Source: an uncultured Oscillibacter sp.
Lineage (GTDB): Bacteria; Bacillota; Clostridia; Oscillospirales; Oscillospiraceae
Assembly (NCBI GenBank): GCA_948435975.1
Contig: CAOJHG010000054.1
Location: 1-9,065, forward strand
Direction: 5' to 3'
DNA: 9,065 bases
Position 1 is the first letter of the stretch. Each line of letters begins with the position of its first letter. The position numbers were made by a program, and so were the translations under genes. Below the pieces are notes generated by a model. It made no database searches. It saw nothing but the letters and a program-made list of their open reading frames with translations, and was not told the origin of the DNA. Shown here in pieces: positions 1 to 6,507 of the stretch.

Positions 1-24
1 GCAGGAAGTCTCTCATTTATATGG

Positions 25-60
25 AAGCCGCTTGGCCGTCGGGCTGGGCGGCTTTTTTCT
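25..60 (+). terminator. Intrinsic terminator of a gene upstream of the window
   Basis: The arms 25-37 and 42-54 pair over 13 positions (AAGCCGC with GCGGCTT, then T-G wobbles and GGCC with GGCT) around the tetraloop GTCG. A T-rich tract (TTTTTCTT) follows directly. This is the classic rho-independent form and would end a + strand transcript entering from before base 1. No coding sequence for that gene is visible in the window. Confidence 0.8.
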
Positions 61-350
61 TCTGCCTTTTCCCGCAGACAGAAAGAATAGGCAAAAAATT
101 CCAATTCGTGGAGGCGTTTTTGGAGAGAGAGGAAATTTTTCCTGCGTCAAAAAAATTTATTCAAAATTTATGTGGAATTTTTGACAAAAGTGTGATAATC
201 TACTGTCAGAGAGAAAAGAGAGAGCCGCGTACCCGTTGGAATGGAAGGGATTTGGCGCGGGGCCGGAGGGAGAGGAGCCGCCCGCCGGGAAAGAAAGAAA
301 ACGGCTTCCCTGTGTGCTGGAAAGATTTGAGAAGGACGGGAGGGAGAACG
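61..350 (+). other. Long untranslated leader/intergenic region before the IseA-like gene
   Basis: No convincing gene lies here. Roughly 100-200 is AT-rich with A and T runs, as expected of promoter DNA. Roughly 205-345 is purine-rich and GC-rich, and would be transcribed as a 5' leader if the promoter near 190 is real. An open frame enters from base 21 and joins the lipoprotein gene in frame, but its upstream part begins inside the terminator hairpin, has no ribosome site and has skewed composition. I treat it as untranslated. I recognised no riboswitch or strong conserved fold. Confidence 0.5.
181..199 (+). promoter_or_regulatory. Candidate promoter for the IseA-like lipoprotein gene
   Basis: A perfect -35 hexamer TTGACA (181-186) and an extended -10 element TGT-GATAAT (191-199) are both present, but only 7 bases separate them, so they cannot work as a pair. 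Most likely the extended -10 acts alone, with a poor -35 near 171, starting RNA near 206. If so the leader is about 145 nt. Alternatively TTGACA pairs with a weak -10 near 204. The exact promoter is uncertain. Confidence 0.4.
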
Positions 351-989
351 GTGAGAAAGAGAGGAATCTGTGTTCTGCTCCTAGCGCTGCTGCTGTCTGG
401 GTGCGGGCAGGGAGGAGCCTCCGCGGGAGACCCAGGGCAGGCCGCACCCACGGTTCAGGCTGGAGCGGCGTCCCCAGTGGCGGGCATGAGCGCTTCCCAG
501 GTGGAACGGGCCCCCCGGCCGCTGCCTGAAGAGGAAGTGCTGACCGCTTATGAACGGGCGGAGGCGATGTGCGGCTGGTTCAGCGTAGACCTGCTGCCCG
601 ACAGCGGCGAGACGGTTGAAGTCAACGGAAAGATATACCGGAAGGTCGATATGGCGGGCATGGAGGATATGGACGACCTGCGGGCTTTCCTGCGCAGCGC
701 GTTCTCCCGGGAGCTGACAGAAAGTCTGCTGGAGGCCGGCGGAGAGTGTCCAGTTTATCAGGAGATTAACGGTGCGCTGTACGTTTCCGGTGAAAGCCGG
801 AGCCGGGACCAAAGCAAGGGCGAAATCGACGTCGAGGTGGAGCAGTCCGGAGAGATGGAGTATTCCGTAATTGTGACGGTGGAGCTCCTGGAAGCGGATG
901 GGAGCGCCGCCGGGCTGGAGTGCTGGTCCTTCCCCTATGCCTATGAGGAGGACCGCTGGGTATTCCTGGAGTTCCAATTGGTGTATTGA
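351..989 (+). CDS. IseA-family (DL-endopeptidase inhibitor-like) lipoprotein
   Basis: This encodes a predicted lipoprotein of 212 residues. The chosen start is GTG at 351, because GGGAGGGAG (338-346) sits just upstream and the protein then begins with a signal peptide: basic VRKR, a Leu-rich core and lipobox LLSGC with Cys18 as the lipidation site. Residues 20-58 are a Gly/Ala/Pro-rich linker. The folded part (about 60-212) has features I associate with the IseA family: an AYERAEAMCGWF helix start, then VNGKIYRKVD, a DLRAFLRSAFS helix, GALYV, and a closing DRWVFLEFQL strand. IseA of Bacillus subtilis is an exported inhibitor of NlpC/P60 cell-wall hydrolases; this one would be membrane-tethered on the outer face. 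The family call rests on pattern recall; the inhibitory role here is inference. It appears to be a single-gene unit ending at the hairpin 1021-1062. Confidence 0.7.
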   Translation: MRKRGICVLLLALLLSGCGQGGASAGDPGQAAPTVQAGAASPVAGMSASQVERAPRPLPEEEVLTAYERAEAMCGWFSVDLLPDSGETVEVNGKIYRKVDMAGMEDMDDLRAFLRSAFSRELTESLLEAGGECPVYQEINGALYVSGESRSRDQSKGEIDVEVEQSGEMEYSVIVTVELLEADGSAAGLECWSFPYAYEEDRWVFLEFQLVY

Positions 990-1020
990 GCTTTCAGACG
1001 CTTATATAGTTCATATAGAA

Positions 1021-1062
1021 ACAGCGCCGCCAGAAGATTCCACGGGCGGCGCTGTGCTTTTT
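1021..1062. terminator. Bidirectional terminator between the IseA-like gene and rpiB
   Basis: Bases 1021-1031 and 1045-1055 form a perfect 11-bp GC-rich stem (ACAGCGCCGCC with its complement) with a 13-base loop. The + strand side is followed by GCTTTTT. On the minus strand the stem is followed by TTTCTATATGAA. The hairpin lies between two convergent genes and should stop both. Confidence 0.85.
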
Positions 1063-1513
1063 AGGTCTTGCTGTATTTCTCTTCGATCCTGCTGATGAGG
1101 GCCACCCGGTCTGCGTGGCGGCCTCCCTGGAATTCTGCGCTGAAGAAAGCGTCCAGGATAGTCTTCGCCAGTTCGGAGCCGACTACCCGCGCCCCCATGG
1201 CGATGATGTTGGCGTTGTTGTGCTCTGCAGCCATGCGGGCGGAGTATGGATCGCTGCACACCGCCGCCCGAATGCCGGGGACCTTATTGGCGGCCAGGGA
1301 AATGCCGATGCCTGTCCCGCAGAGAAGCACGCCCTTTTCCACCTCGCCCTTCCGAATGGCCTCCGCTACCGCCTGCCCCTTCACCGGGTAATCCACGCGC
1401 TCTCCAGCGGCAGCGCCATAGTCCACGCACGCATAACCCTTCTCCGTCAGATAGGCCAGCAGCTCGTCCTTCAATTCCACTGCCGCGTGATCGCAGCCAA
1501 AACCGACTTTCAT
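1061..1513 (-). CDS. rpiB: Ribose-5-phosphate isomerase B
   Basis: This 150-residue cytosolic enzyme of the RpiB/LacAB family interconverts ribose 5-phosphate and ribulose 5-phosphate in the non-oxidative pentose phosphate pathway. The N-terminus MKVGFGCDHAA is the substrate-binding GxDHA motif (Cys replaces the more usual Ser). CGTGIGIS carries the catalytic Cys and the phosphate loop. RAAVCSDPYSARMAAEHNNAN matches the conserved ARxxxEHNxAN region. The length is that of typical RpiB. The ATG at 1513 is chosen because GGAGG lies 8 bases upstream; an open frame continues 16 codons further but lacks a ribosome site. The gene stands alone, divergent from the dehydratase operon. A related aldose isomerase (allose or galactose 6-phosphate) is possible, but no sugar-uptake genes are adjacent. 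Confidence 0.93.
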   Translation of the reverse strand: MKVGFGCDHAAVELKDELLAYLTEKGYACVDYGAAAGERVDYPVKGQAVAEAIRKGEVEKGVLLCGTGIGISLAANKVPGIRAAVCSDPYSARMAAEHNNANIIAMGARVVGSELAKTILDAFFSAEFQGGRHADRVALISRIEEKYSKT

Positions 1514-1559
1514 AGTGACCGCCTCCATTTTATCTTGCTGCAATAATGTAGTGAAGTAC

Positions 1560-1588
1560 ACTATACCACAGATACGGAAAAATTGCCA
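1560..1588 (-). promoter_or_regulatory. Candidate rpiB promoter
   Basis: On the minus strand TATAGT (1565-1560) is preceded by TGG, an extended -10 arrangement. A weak -35 TGGCAA (1588-1583) lies 17 bases upstream. RNA would start near 1553, giving a leader of about 40 nt before rpiB. Confidence 0.5.
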
Positions 1589-1600
1589 CCCCTTTTTCTC

Positions 1601-1638
1601 CGCATTCCGACAATAGAGCGCATGAAATCAGGAATGCG
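1601..1638. repeat. 8-bp inverted repeat in the divergent rpiB/dehydratase promoter region
   Basis: CGCATTCC (1601-1608) and GGAATGCG (1631-1638) are perfect complements separated by 22 bases, so centre-to-centre distance is 30 bp, close to three helical turns. They lie between the two divergent promoters, upstream of both -35 elements. No T-tract follows, so a terminator is unlikely. A binding site for a dimeric regulator is the simplest reading, but this is inference. Confidence 0.4.
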
Positions 1639-1666
1639 AATTGTAAAAAAATTCATAGGTTCCGAC

Positions 1667-1695
1667 TTGACAGAAAAATGAAATTGTGGAATCAT
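1667..1695 (+). promoter_or_regulatory. Candidate promoter of the dehydratase/activase operon
   Basis: A perfect -35 TTGACA (1667-1672) is followed after 17 bases by AATCAT (1690-1695), which matches four of six -10 consensus positions. RNA would start near 1702, giving a leader of about 56 nt. This also argues against translation from the GTG at 1686, which would overlap the promoter itself. Confidence 0.55.
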
Positions 1696-1757
1696 ATCCG
1701 GTGAAAAACTTGGATGCTGGGAATTCTCCTTCCATCCGAAAAAGGAGTATCGAAAAA

Positions 1758-3032
1758 ATGAAACCCTATGTTGAAGCCCTTGGAAAATTAGTGGAATCCA
1801 AAGCGGACGCTTCTCCGGAAGCTGCGCGGAAGCTTCTGGCGGCGGCCTATTCCTGGGTCCGCTTCTCCGGAAAGCACAGTTTCCATCGAGACGTTCAGGC
1901 GGCTTACGGACACTTGAACAGCGCCCTGGCCGGAACGATGGTGGACTCCCTCCGCCGTCCCCAGGAGACAGTCATGGTCAATATTTTCTTCCCCTGCGAG
2001 ATGCTGCACGCCATGGGGATTCAGCCTATGTTCCCGGAGGGCATGAGCGCCTATGTGGCCTGTACTGCCTGCCAGCGGGTTTTTGCTGAGAAGGCGGAGG
2101 CCAACAACGTGCCGGAGAGCCTGTGCTCTTACCACAAGACCATGCTGGGCATTGCGGAAAGTGGCGTCCTGCCCAAACCCCTGATGGTCGCCAATACCAC
2201 CCTGGCCTGTGATGCGAACCAGCTTTCCTTCCGCCGCCTGGCAGAGTTCTATGACGCCCCCCATTCCGTCATTGACATCCCGGACCGGGAGACGGATGAG
2301 GCTGTAGAGTATGTGGCAAAGCAGCTTCGGGATATGACCGCCATGCTGGAGGACCTGTGCCGCCGCAAGCTGGACGAGAATGCCCTGAAGGAGCGGCTGG
2401 CCTCCTCCAAGCGGTCCATTGCCCTTTACCATCAATATCTTGAGAAACGTGGCCGGGTGTCTCTTCCGTCCACGATGTCCGGTGAGCTGTTCTCCACCAT
2501 CGCTCTGCATGTGATGCTGGGCCGTCCAGAGAGCGAGCGGTATATGGAGGAGCTTCTCCAGGCCGTGAACGCCGCGCCGGAGCCTAATGGGAAGACGCGC
2601 ATTTTCTGGTTTCATGTGCTGCCAAACTGGCAGGATTCCATGAACGCTCTTTTCGGACAGAAGGGGTCCTGTGAGCTGGTGGGGTCTGATCTGCCCTGGG
2701 ATTTCCTGGGGGATGTGGACCCAGAGAGGCCCTTTGAGAGCATGGCGCGCCGGGTGGTGGGCAGCATCAATAACGGGTCTGCCCTCCGCAGGGTCGATAC
2801 CGCTATCCAGGCCGCAAAGGAAGCCCGGGCAGACGGCGTGATCCTCTTCTGTCACTGGGGATGCAAGCAGACCATGGGCCTTTCTCAGATTGCCAAGCAG
2901 CGGATGGAGGCGGCGGGCCTGCCAACGCTGGTGCTGGATGGGGACGGCTGTGACGCACGGAATGTGGCCGACGGGCAGATGGTGACACGGGTCAACGCCT
3001 TCCTGGAGCAGTTGGAGGGCCTGGGGGCATGA
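1758..3032 (+). CDS. 2-hydroxyacyl-CoA dehydratase-type subunit (HgdB/D-component family; double-cubane reductase possible)
   Basis: This 424-residue protein belongs to the 2-hydroxyacyl-CoA dehydratase D-component family. These proteins hold an iron-sulfur cluster that receives one electron from an ATP-driven activase. Visible family features are FFPCEMLHAMGI (residues 77-88, Cys80), ACTACQ (101-106), ESLCSYHKTMLG (120-131, Cys123) and ILFCHWGCKQT (362-372, Cys365 and Cys369); several of these Cys should bind the cluster. The start is ATG at 1758, 10 bases after AAAGGAG (1741-1747). Its stop overlaps the next gene by ATGA, so the two subunits are probably made together. No CoA-transferase, dehydrogenase or electron-transfer flavoprotein gene is nearby, so the substrate cannot be named. 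It may act as a 2-hydroxyacyl-CoA dehydratase or as a double-cubane-cluster reductase like the YjiM-type proteins. Confidence 0.8.
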   Translation: MKPYVEALGKLVESKADASPEAARKLLAAAYSWVRFSGKHSFHRDVQAAYGHLNSALAGTMVDSLRRPQETVMVNIFFPCEMLHAMGIQPMFPEGMSAYVACTACQRVFAEKAEANNVPESLCSYHKTMLGIAESGVLPKPLMVANTTLACDANQLSFRRLAEFYDAPHSVIDIPDRETDEAVEYVAKQLRDMTAMLEDLCRRKLDENALKERLASSKRSIALYHQYLEKRGRVSLPSTMSGELFSTIALHVMLGRPESERYMEELLQAVNAAPEPNGKTRIFWFHVLPNWQDSMNALFGQKGSCELVGSDLPWDFLGDVDPERPFESMARRVVGSINNGSALRRVDTAIQAAKEARADGVILFCHWGCKQTMGLSQIAKQRMEAAGLPTLVLDGDGCDARNVADGQMVTRVNAFLEQLEGLGA

Positions 3033-4693
3033 TCGGATATAGCTGTAAGTATACGCCCATTGAGCTGCTGGCGGCCTTTGGGGGAAAGCCGGAGCTTCTG
3101 GACCAGGAGGAGCCGGATTTTGAGGTTGCGGAGACGATGACCCACGCCAATCTCTGCTGCCACGCCAAGGCCATGATTCAGGAGGGGACCCGGCTGAAAG
3201 AGCTGGTCATGATGGATTGCTGTGATTCCCTCCGGCGGGCCTGCGATGTGCTGGAATTCACCGGGGGACAGGATTTCCTGTATATGGCGGACCTGCCCCA
3301 CGAGGACAACGGCTGCGCGGTCCAGCGGTTCAAATACGAGCTGCTGGAGCTGGCGAAGGCTTGCGGGGCGCACTACCAGACAGAATTTTCACGGGACGTC
3401 TTTCTCCGCGCCTGCCGGGAGAACGCTAAGACCTTGCCGGAGGGACCGTTCCTGGCGGTGCTGGGGGCCAGAGTCAGTCCGCCGCTGCTGGAGCTGATTC
3501 AGAAGGAAATGGCGCTGCCGGTGGTGAACCTGACGTGCAGCGGCAACCGGAACCTGGAGGAACCGCCGGAGGAGGCCGCCTCCATGGACTTTGACGCCCT
3601 GATGGACTGGTATGCCGCCGCGCTGCTTCGCATGACACCCTGTATGCGGATGACGGGCGTATCCAGTCGGAGAGCCTTGATCGAGCACCCGCATTTGAAG
3701 GGGATCATCTATAATACGGTGAAGTTCTGCGATTTCTACGGCTTTGATTACGCCGCCCTGAAAGAGCAGACCTCCCTGCCCATTTTGAAAATCGAATCGG
3801 ACTACATGCCGATGCCCTCGGGGCAGCTCTCCACCCGCCTGGAGGCATTTTCGGAGAGCTTTGCCCTGCCCAGACAGGCGGAAAGGAAGCCTATGAAAGA
3901 AACGGAAAAAAAGACCGGCGCACTTTATGCCGGAATCGACAGCGGTTCCACCACGACAAATATGGTGGTCGTCAACGACAGGAAAGAGATCCAGGCGTGG
4001 GCGATTGTCCGCACCGGAGCCAAAGCGCAGAACGGTGCAAAGGCTGCGCTGGATGAAATCTGCGGAAAGCTGAGCATTCAGCCAGAGGACCTGACTGCCA
4101 TCATGGCGACAGGGTATGGGCGGGGAAACATTCCCTTCGCCACGGGGACCAAGACGGAAATCACCTGCCACGCAAAAGGGGCCCACTTCCTGAACCCGGA
4201 GATCCGCACGATTGTGGATATCGGCGGGCAGGACAGCAAGGTAATCTGCCTGGACAGCGGCGGGGCGGTGACGAACTTCATTATGAACGATAAGTGCGCC
4301 GCTGGAACGGGGCGGTTCCTGGAAATGATGGCCAGGACTCTGGAACTGGACCTGGCGGATATGAGTCAGCGGGGACTGACCTGGAAAAAGGACTTGACGA
4401 TTTCCAGCATGTGTACAGTTTTCGCTGAGTCGGAGGTGATTTCCCTCATAGCAGACAACCACAGCGACAACGACATCATTCATGGCCTGAACAAGTCGAT
4501 TGCGGCGAAGACGGCCTCTATGGTGAGCCGGGCGAAGGGAACGGCCCCCTTTATGATGACCGGCGGTGTGGCACGGAACCTGGGCGTTGTGCGGGAATTG
4601 GAGAGCCGTTTGGGCAGCGGACTGTTCATTGCGGAGAATCCGGACCTCTGCGGGGCGCTGGGCGCGGCGTTGTTTGCGCTGGAGGAGCTGTAA
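3029..4693 (+). CDS. Fusion: dehydratase-type subunit plus ATP-dependent activase (BadF/BcrA/HgdC family)
   Basis: This 554-residue protein has two parts. Residues 1-281 form a compact dehydratase-type domain: GYSCKYTPIELLAAFG (Cys6), NLCCHAKA (Cys43/44), DCCDSLRRACDVLEF (Cys64/65/72), VKFCDFYGFD (Cys234), and the GQLSTRLEAFSE close typical of the family. A short charged linker (282-297) follows. Residues 298-554 are an activase of the ASKHA ATPase fold: GIDSGSTTTN (302-311) and VDIGGQDSK (396-404) are phosphate-binding loops. NDKCAAGTGRFL (Cys423) and SSMCTVFAESEV (Cys462) are the two Cys that, in known activases, hold one [4Fe-4S] cluster across a homodimer. MTGGVARN completes the set. In characterised systems the activase is a separate protein that docks transiently; here it is joined to one of its targets. 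Every activase motif is intact, so it should be active. Translation starts at the ATGA overlap with the preceding gene. Confidence 0.85.
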   Translation: MIGYSCKYTPIELLAAFGGKPELLDQEEPDFEVAETMTHANLCCHAKAMIQEGTRLKELVMMDCCDSLRRACDVLEFTGGQDFLYMADLPHEDNGCAVQRFKYELLELAKACGAHYQTEFSRDVFLRACRENAKTLPEGPFLAVLGARVSPPLLELIQKEMALPVVNLTCSGNRNLEEPPEEAASMDFDALMDWYAAALLRMTPCMRMTGVSSRRALIEHPHLKGIIYNTVKFCDFYGFDYAALKEQTSLPILKIESDYMPMPSGQLSTRLEAFSESFALPRQAERKPMKETEKKTGALYAGIDSGSTTTNMVVVNDRKEIQAWAIVRTGAKAQNGAKAALDEICGKLSIQPEDLTAIMATGYGRGNIPFATGTKTEITCHAKGAHFLNPEIRTIVDIGGQDSKVICLDSGGAVTNFIMNDKCAAGTGRFLEMMARTLELDLADMSQRGLTWKKDLTISSMCTVFAESEVISLIADNHSDNDIIHGLNKSIAAKTASMVSRAKGTAPFMMTGGVARNLGVVRELESRLGSGLFIAENPDLCGALGAALFALEEL

Positions 4694-4744
4694 GGGATAA
4701 CTGCTTGTAAGAGAAAATGGCGTTTTTTGCGGCTGGAGGGGGTT

Positions 4745-5404
4745 ATGATGGACTGTTGCTTCCAGATTCATCCATACGATGTGGAGGCGCTGCGGCCCCA
4801 GGTGAGCCGGGCGCTGGAAAAACGGACGGAGCTGCGTTCCCGAAAGAGCGTGCCGGGGCTGTGGAAAATTACGGACCGCTTCCGGATCATGGGAAAAGCG
4901 CCGGAGGGTGTGCTGAACCGCCGGAGGAGGCGCGGGCGGCTTTGGTCTGCGGCTTGCCTGGCACTGGGGATTTTCCTGCTCGTTCCCGGACTGATGGACC
5001 CGGAATCGCTTTGGCTCCTGGCGGCAGTGGGGGCTGTTGATATCGTCTGGGGCGCTGTCAGCCTGTGGATGGGACGGAAGCGGCGGATCAGAGCCAATCC
5101 CTTTGACAAATCTGCCGGGGCGCTCTTACAGGGGAAGGACCGTATTCCGTTGGGCACAGTTCAGGCGGTCTTTTCGGAAGCGGGAATGACCATTGCGGAC
5201 GCGGAACGGGAAGAGACCGTTCCCTATTCTGATTTTGAATGCTGCGTCGAAACAGAGGATATTCTGCTTTTCGTCTACCAAGAGCGGGCCACCGTTCTGC
5301 AAAAGCGGGATTTGGCGGCGGGAGACCTGGACAGCCTGCGGGATTTTCTCTCGGCGCGGTTCGTCTGGGAGTTCAGCAGGGCGCAGGATACCATTTACAA
5401 ATAA
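4745..5404 (+). CDS. YcxB-like membrane protein
   Basis: This predicted membrane protein has 219 residues. A basic segment RRRRRGR (59-65) precedes two hydrophobic helices (about 67-84 and 88-109), followed by another basic stretch RKRRIR. The C-terminal part (about 135-207) resembles the YcxB-like domain: a beta strand ending VFSEAGMTI, then VPYSDFECCVET, ILLFVYQERATVLQKRDL and a helix DSLRDFLSARF. The molecular function of this family is not established. GGAGG (4735-4739) serves two adjacent ATG codons (4745 and 4748); either may be used. A TTG at 4727 is rejected because it lies upstream of this site. The gene is 51 bases after the activase fusion with no clear promoter or terminator between, so it is probably the last gene of that operon, though the functional link is unclear. 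Confidence 0.7.
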   Translation: MMDCCFQIHPYDVEALRPQVSRALEKRTELRSRKSVPGLWKITDRFRIMGKAPEGVLNRRRRRGRLWSAACLALGIFLLVPGLMDPESLWLLAAVGAVDIVWGAVSLWMGRKRRIRANPFDKSAGALLQGKDRIPLGTVQAVFSEAGMTIADAEREETVPYSDFECCVETEDILLFVYQERATVLQKRDLAAGDLDSLRDFLSARFVWEFSRAQDTIYK

Positions 5405-5407
5405 GAA

Positions 5408-5451
5408 AAAACACCCTCCGGCGCCGTTATAGCCGAAGGGTGTTTTCGTTT
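5408..5451. terminator. Bidirectional terminator between convergent operons
   Basis: The arms 5408-5422 and 5432-5446 pair over 15 positions with one C-A mismatch and a 9-base loop. The stem begins with AAAA and ends in TTTTCGTTTTT, so it has a T-tract on both strands. It lies just after the YcxB-like stop codon and should also end the minus-strand barnase operon arriving from the right. Confidence 0.88.
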
Positions 5452-5511
5452 TTCATTTCAGGGCGCCTGGTACATCGCCGTGTTTACAGGAGCCAGGACA
5501 GGGGGGACTCC

Positions 5512-6174
5512 TCAGCGCCGGGGAACGATACGGTCTGCCGCCTTATAAATGCAGTCCGGGGGTACGGTGCCGCGCACGGAAGACAGAGGGTAAACAGTGG
5601 TCCGCCGTCCAATGATAACGCCGGGATTCAGTACGCTGTTGCACCCCACATCGGCAAAATCCCCCAGAATCGCGCCGATTTTCCGGCGGCCTGTCTCTAT
5701 CCGTTCTTCACCGTTTTTGATGACGATGTTCTTCTTGTCCGCCTTGATATTTGAGGTGATGGACCCTGCTCCCATGTGGCTCCTGTGGCCCAGAATGGAA
5801 TCCCCGACATAATTATAATGAGGAGTCTGCACCCCATCAAAAAGAATCACGTTTTTCAGCTCCACAGAGTTGCCCACCACGCATTGGGTCCCCACCAGGG
5901 CAGAGCCCCGGACGAACGCGCCGTGCCGCACCTGGGTATCCGGACCGATGATGCACGCTTCTCCCAGGTAGGCTGTGGGGGCGATCTGCGCGGTCTTATG
6001 CACCCAGACTGTAGAATCTGTCTGCGTATACTCCTCCGGGTCCAGCGCGGGGCCCAGACGTAAAATCAAATCTGTAATGCCTGGAAGGGCTTCCCAGGGG
6101 TAGGAGAACTGGGCCAGGTAGTCTCCCGCCAGCGTGTGGGAGAGGTCCAGCAGTTCCGAAGTGGTCAGTTTCAT
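5512..6174 (-). CDS. Left-handed beta-helix acyltransferase-like protein (GlmU C-terminal-like, pyrophosphorylase domain absent)
   Basis: This 220-residue cytosolic protein has a helical N-terminus (1-50) and then hexapeptide repeats (about 57-140 and 165-205), such as VWVHKTAQIAPTAYLGEACI and GCNSVLNPGVIIG, which build a left-handed beta-helix. TPHYNYVGDS (117-126) lines up with the HLTYLGD segment of GlmU, placing His119 at the position of GlmU's catalytic His. GAGSITSN (135-142) matches GlmU GAGTITCN. The nucleotidyl-transfer domain of GlmU, with its N-terminal GxG-type loop, is missing. Proteins like this are often labelled UDP-N-acetylglucosamine pyrophosphorylase, which overstates the evidence; an acetyl transfer to a sugar phosphate or sugar nucleotide is more plausible. 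The ATG at 6174 follows AGGAGG by 10 bases and lies 2 bases after the preceding stop, so it is the last gene of the barnase/barstar operon. Confidence 0.75.
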   Translation of the reverse strand: MKLTTSELLDLSHTLAGDYLAQFSYPWEALPGITDLILRLGPALDPEEYTQTDSTVWVHKTAQIAPTAYLGEACIIGPDTQVRHGAFVRGSALVGTQCVVGNSVELKNVILFDGVQTPHYNYVGDSILGHRSHMGAGSITSNIKADKKNIVIKNGEERIETGRRKIGAILGDFADVGCNSVLNPGVIIGRRTTVYPLSSVRGTVPPDCIYKAADRIVPRR

Positions 6175-6176
6175 AA

Positions 6177-6506
6177 TCAACGCGCCTCCTGTGTTTCGCT
6201 GGTTTCTTTTGGGCCTGCCGGTTTGGGCGGATAGGGGATGCGGTACGGCTCGCTGCCCCGCTCGGCCAGCTTCTGTTCCAGCCAGCCCTTGACTGCCGAC
6301 ACGCCCTCCTCTGTCCAAGGAAAGGTTTCTGTCTCGATCTGTTCCGCCAGTTCAAAGCTGGTATTCTCATATACCCACACCTGGATGCTGCCGTCTTCCA
6401 TCCAGCCCTTTCGCTGGAACCGGTAGCGGAAGGTCCCAACGCTTCCGGGGAACGCCGATGCGCGGGTGAAAAACTCCATCGTCAGGAAATCGAAATGGGC
6501 GTCCAA
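6177..6506 (-). CDS. Unrecognised 109-residue protein of the barnase/barstar operon
   Basis: I do not recognise this family. The start is taken as TTG at 6506: AGGAGG lies 9 bases upstream, inside the end of the barstar gene, and the TTG is one base past the barstar stop. The in-frame ATG at 6479 has no ribosome site and would remove 9 residues. An upstream ATG at 6536 lies inside barstar. The protein lacks a signal peptide or membrane helix. It is rich in aromatic residues: FDFLTMEFFTR near the start, FRYRFQRKGW and VWVYENTSFELAEQI in the middle, then a helix VSAVKGWLEQKLAE. A Pro-rich tail (YPPKPAGPKE) ends it. The alternating hydrophobic strands suggest a small alpha/beta fold. Position suggests a role with the RNase/inhibitor pair, but no function is shown. 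Confidence 0.7.
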   Translation of the reverse strand: MDAHFDFLTMEFFTRASAFPGSVGTFRYRFQRKGWMEDGSIQVWVYENTSFELAEQIETETFPWTEEGVSAVKGWLEQKLAERGSEPYRIPYPPKPAGPKETSETQEAR

Positions 6507-6507
6507 G

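Noticed and set aside
181..209. TTGACA with GATAAT as a normal -35/-10 pair
   Set aside because: The two elements are only 7 bases apart, too close for sigma-A; kept only as an extended -10 candidate.
21..350. In-frame 110-codon extension of the IseA-like gene upstream to base 21
   Set aside because: It begins inside the terminator hairpin, has no ribosome site, and the downstream GTG has a good one plus an immediate lipoprotein signal peptide.
236..529. 97-codon open frame on the + strand overlapping the lipoprotein start
   Set aside because: It overlaps the real gene out of frame, is dominated by Gly/Arg/Glu/Pro from GC-rich DNA, and has no plausible ribosome site.
1115..1546. 143-codon + strand open frame opposite rpiB
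   Set aside because: It is antisense to a gene with unambiguous family motifs; its sequence is a compositional shadow.
1686..1757. GTG start at 1686 giving a 448-residue version of the first dehydratase subunit
   Set aside because: The GTG overlaps the likely -10 region, has no ribosome site, and the added residues look unrelated to the family; ATG 1758 has AAAGGAG upstream.
1788..2855. 355-codon minus-strand open frame opposite the first dehydratase subunit
   Set aside because: It is an antisense shadow of a gene with clear Cys motifs, with no ribosome site or recognisable domain.
4694..4744. Own promoter or terminator between the activase fusion and the YcxB-like gene
   Set aside because: The T-run at 4723-4728 is not preceded by a stable hairpin, and no paired -35/-10 elements are visible in 51 bases.
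3389..4771. 460-codon minus-strand open frame opposite the dehydratase/activase fusion
   Set aside because: Long antisense frames are common in GC-rich genes; all recognised motifs are on the + strand and the antisense protein is rich in His/Gln/Arg with no recognisable domain.
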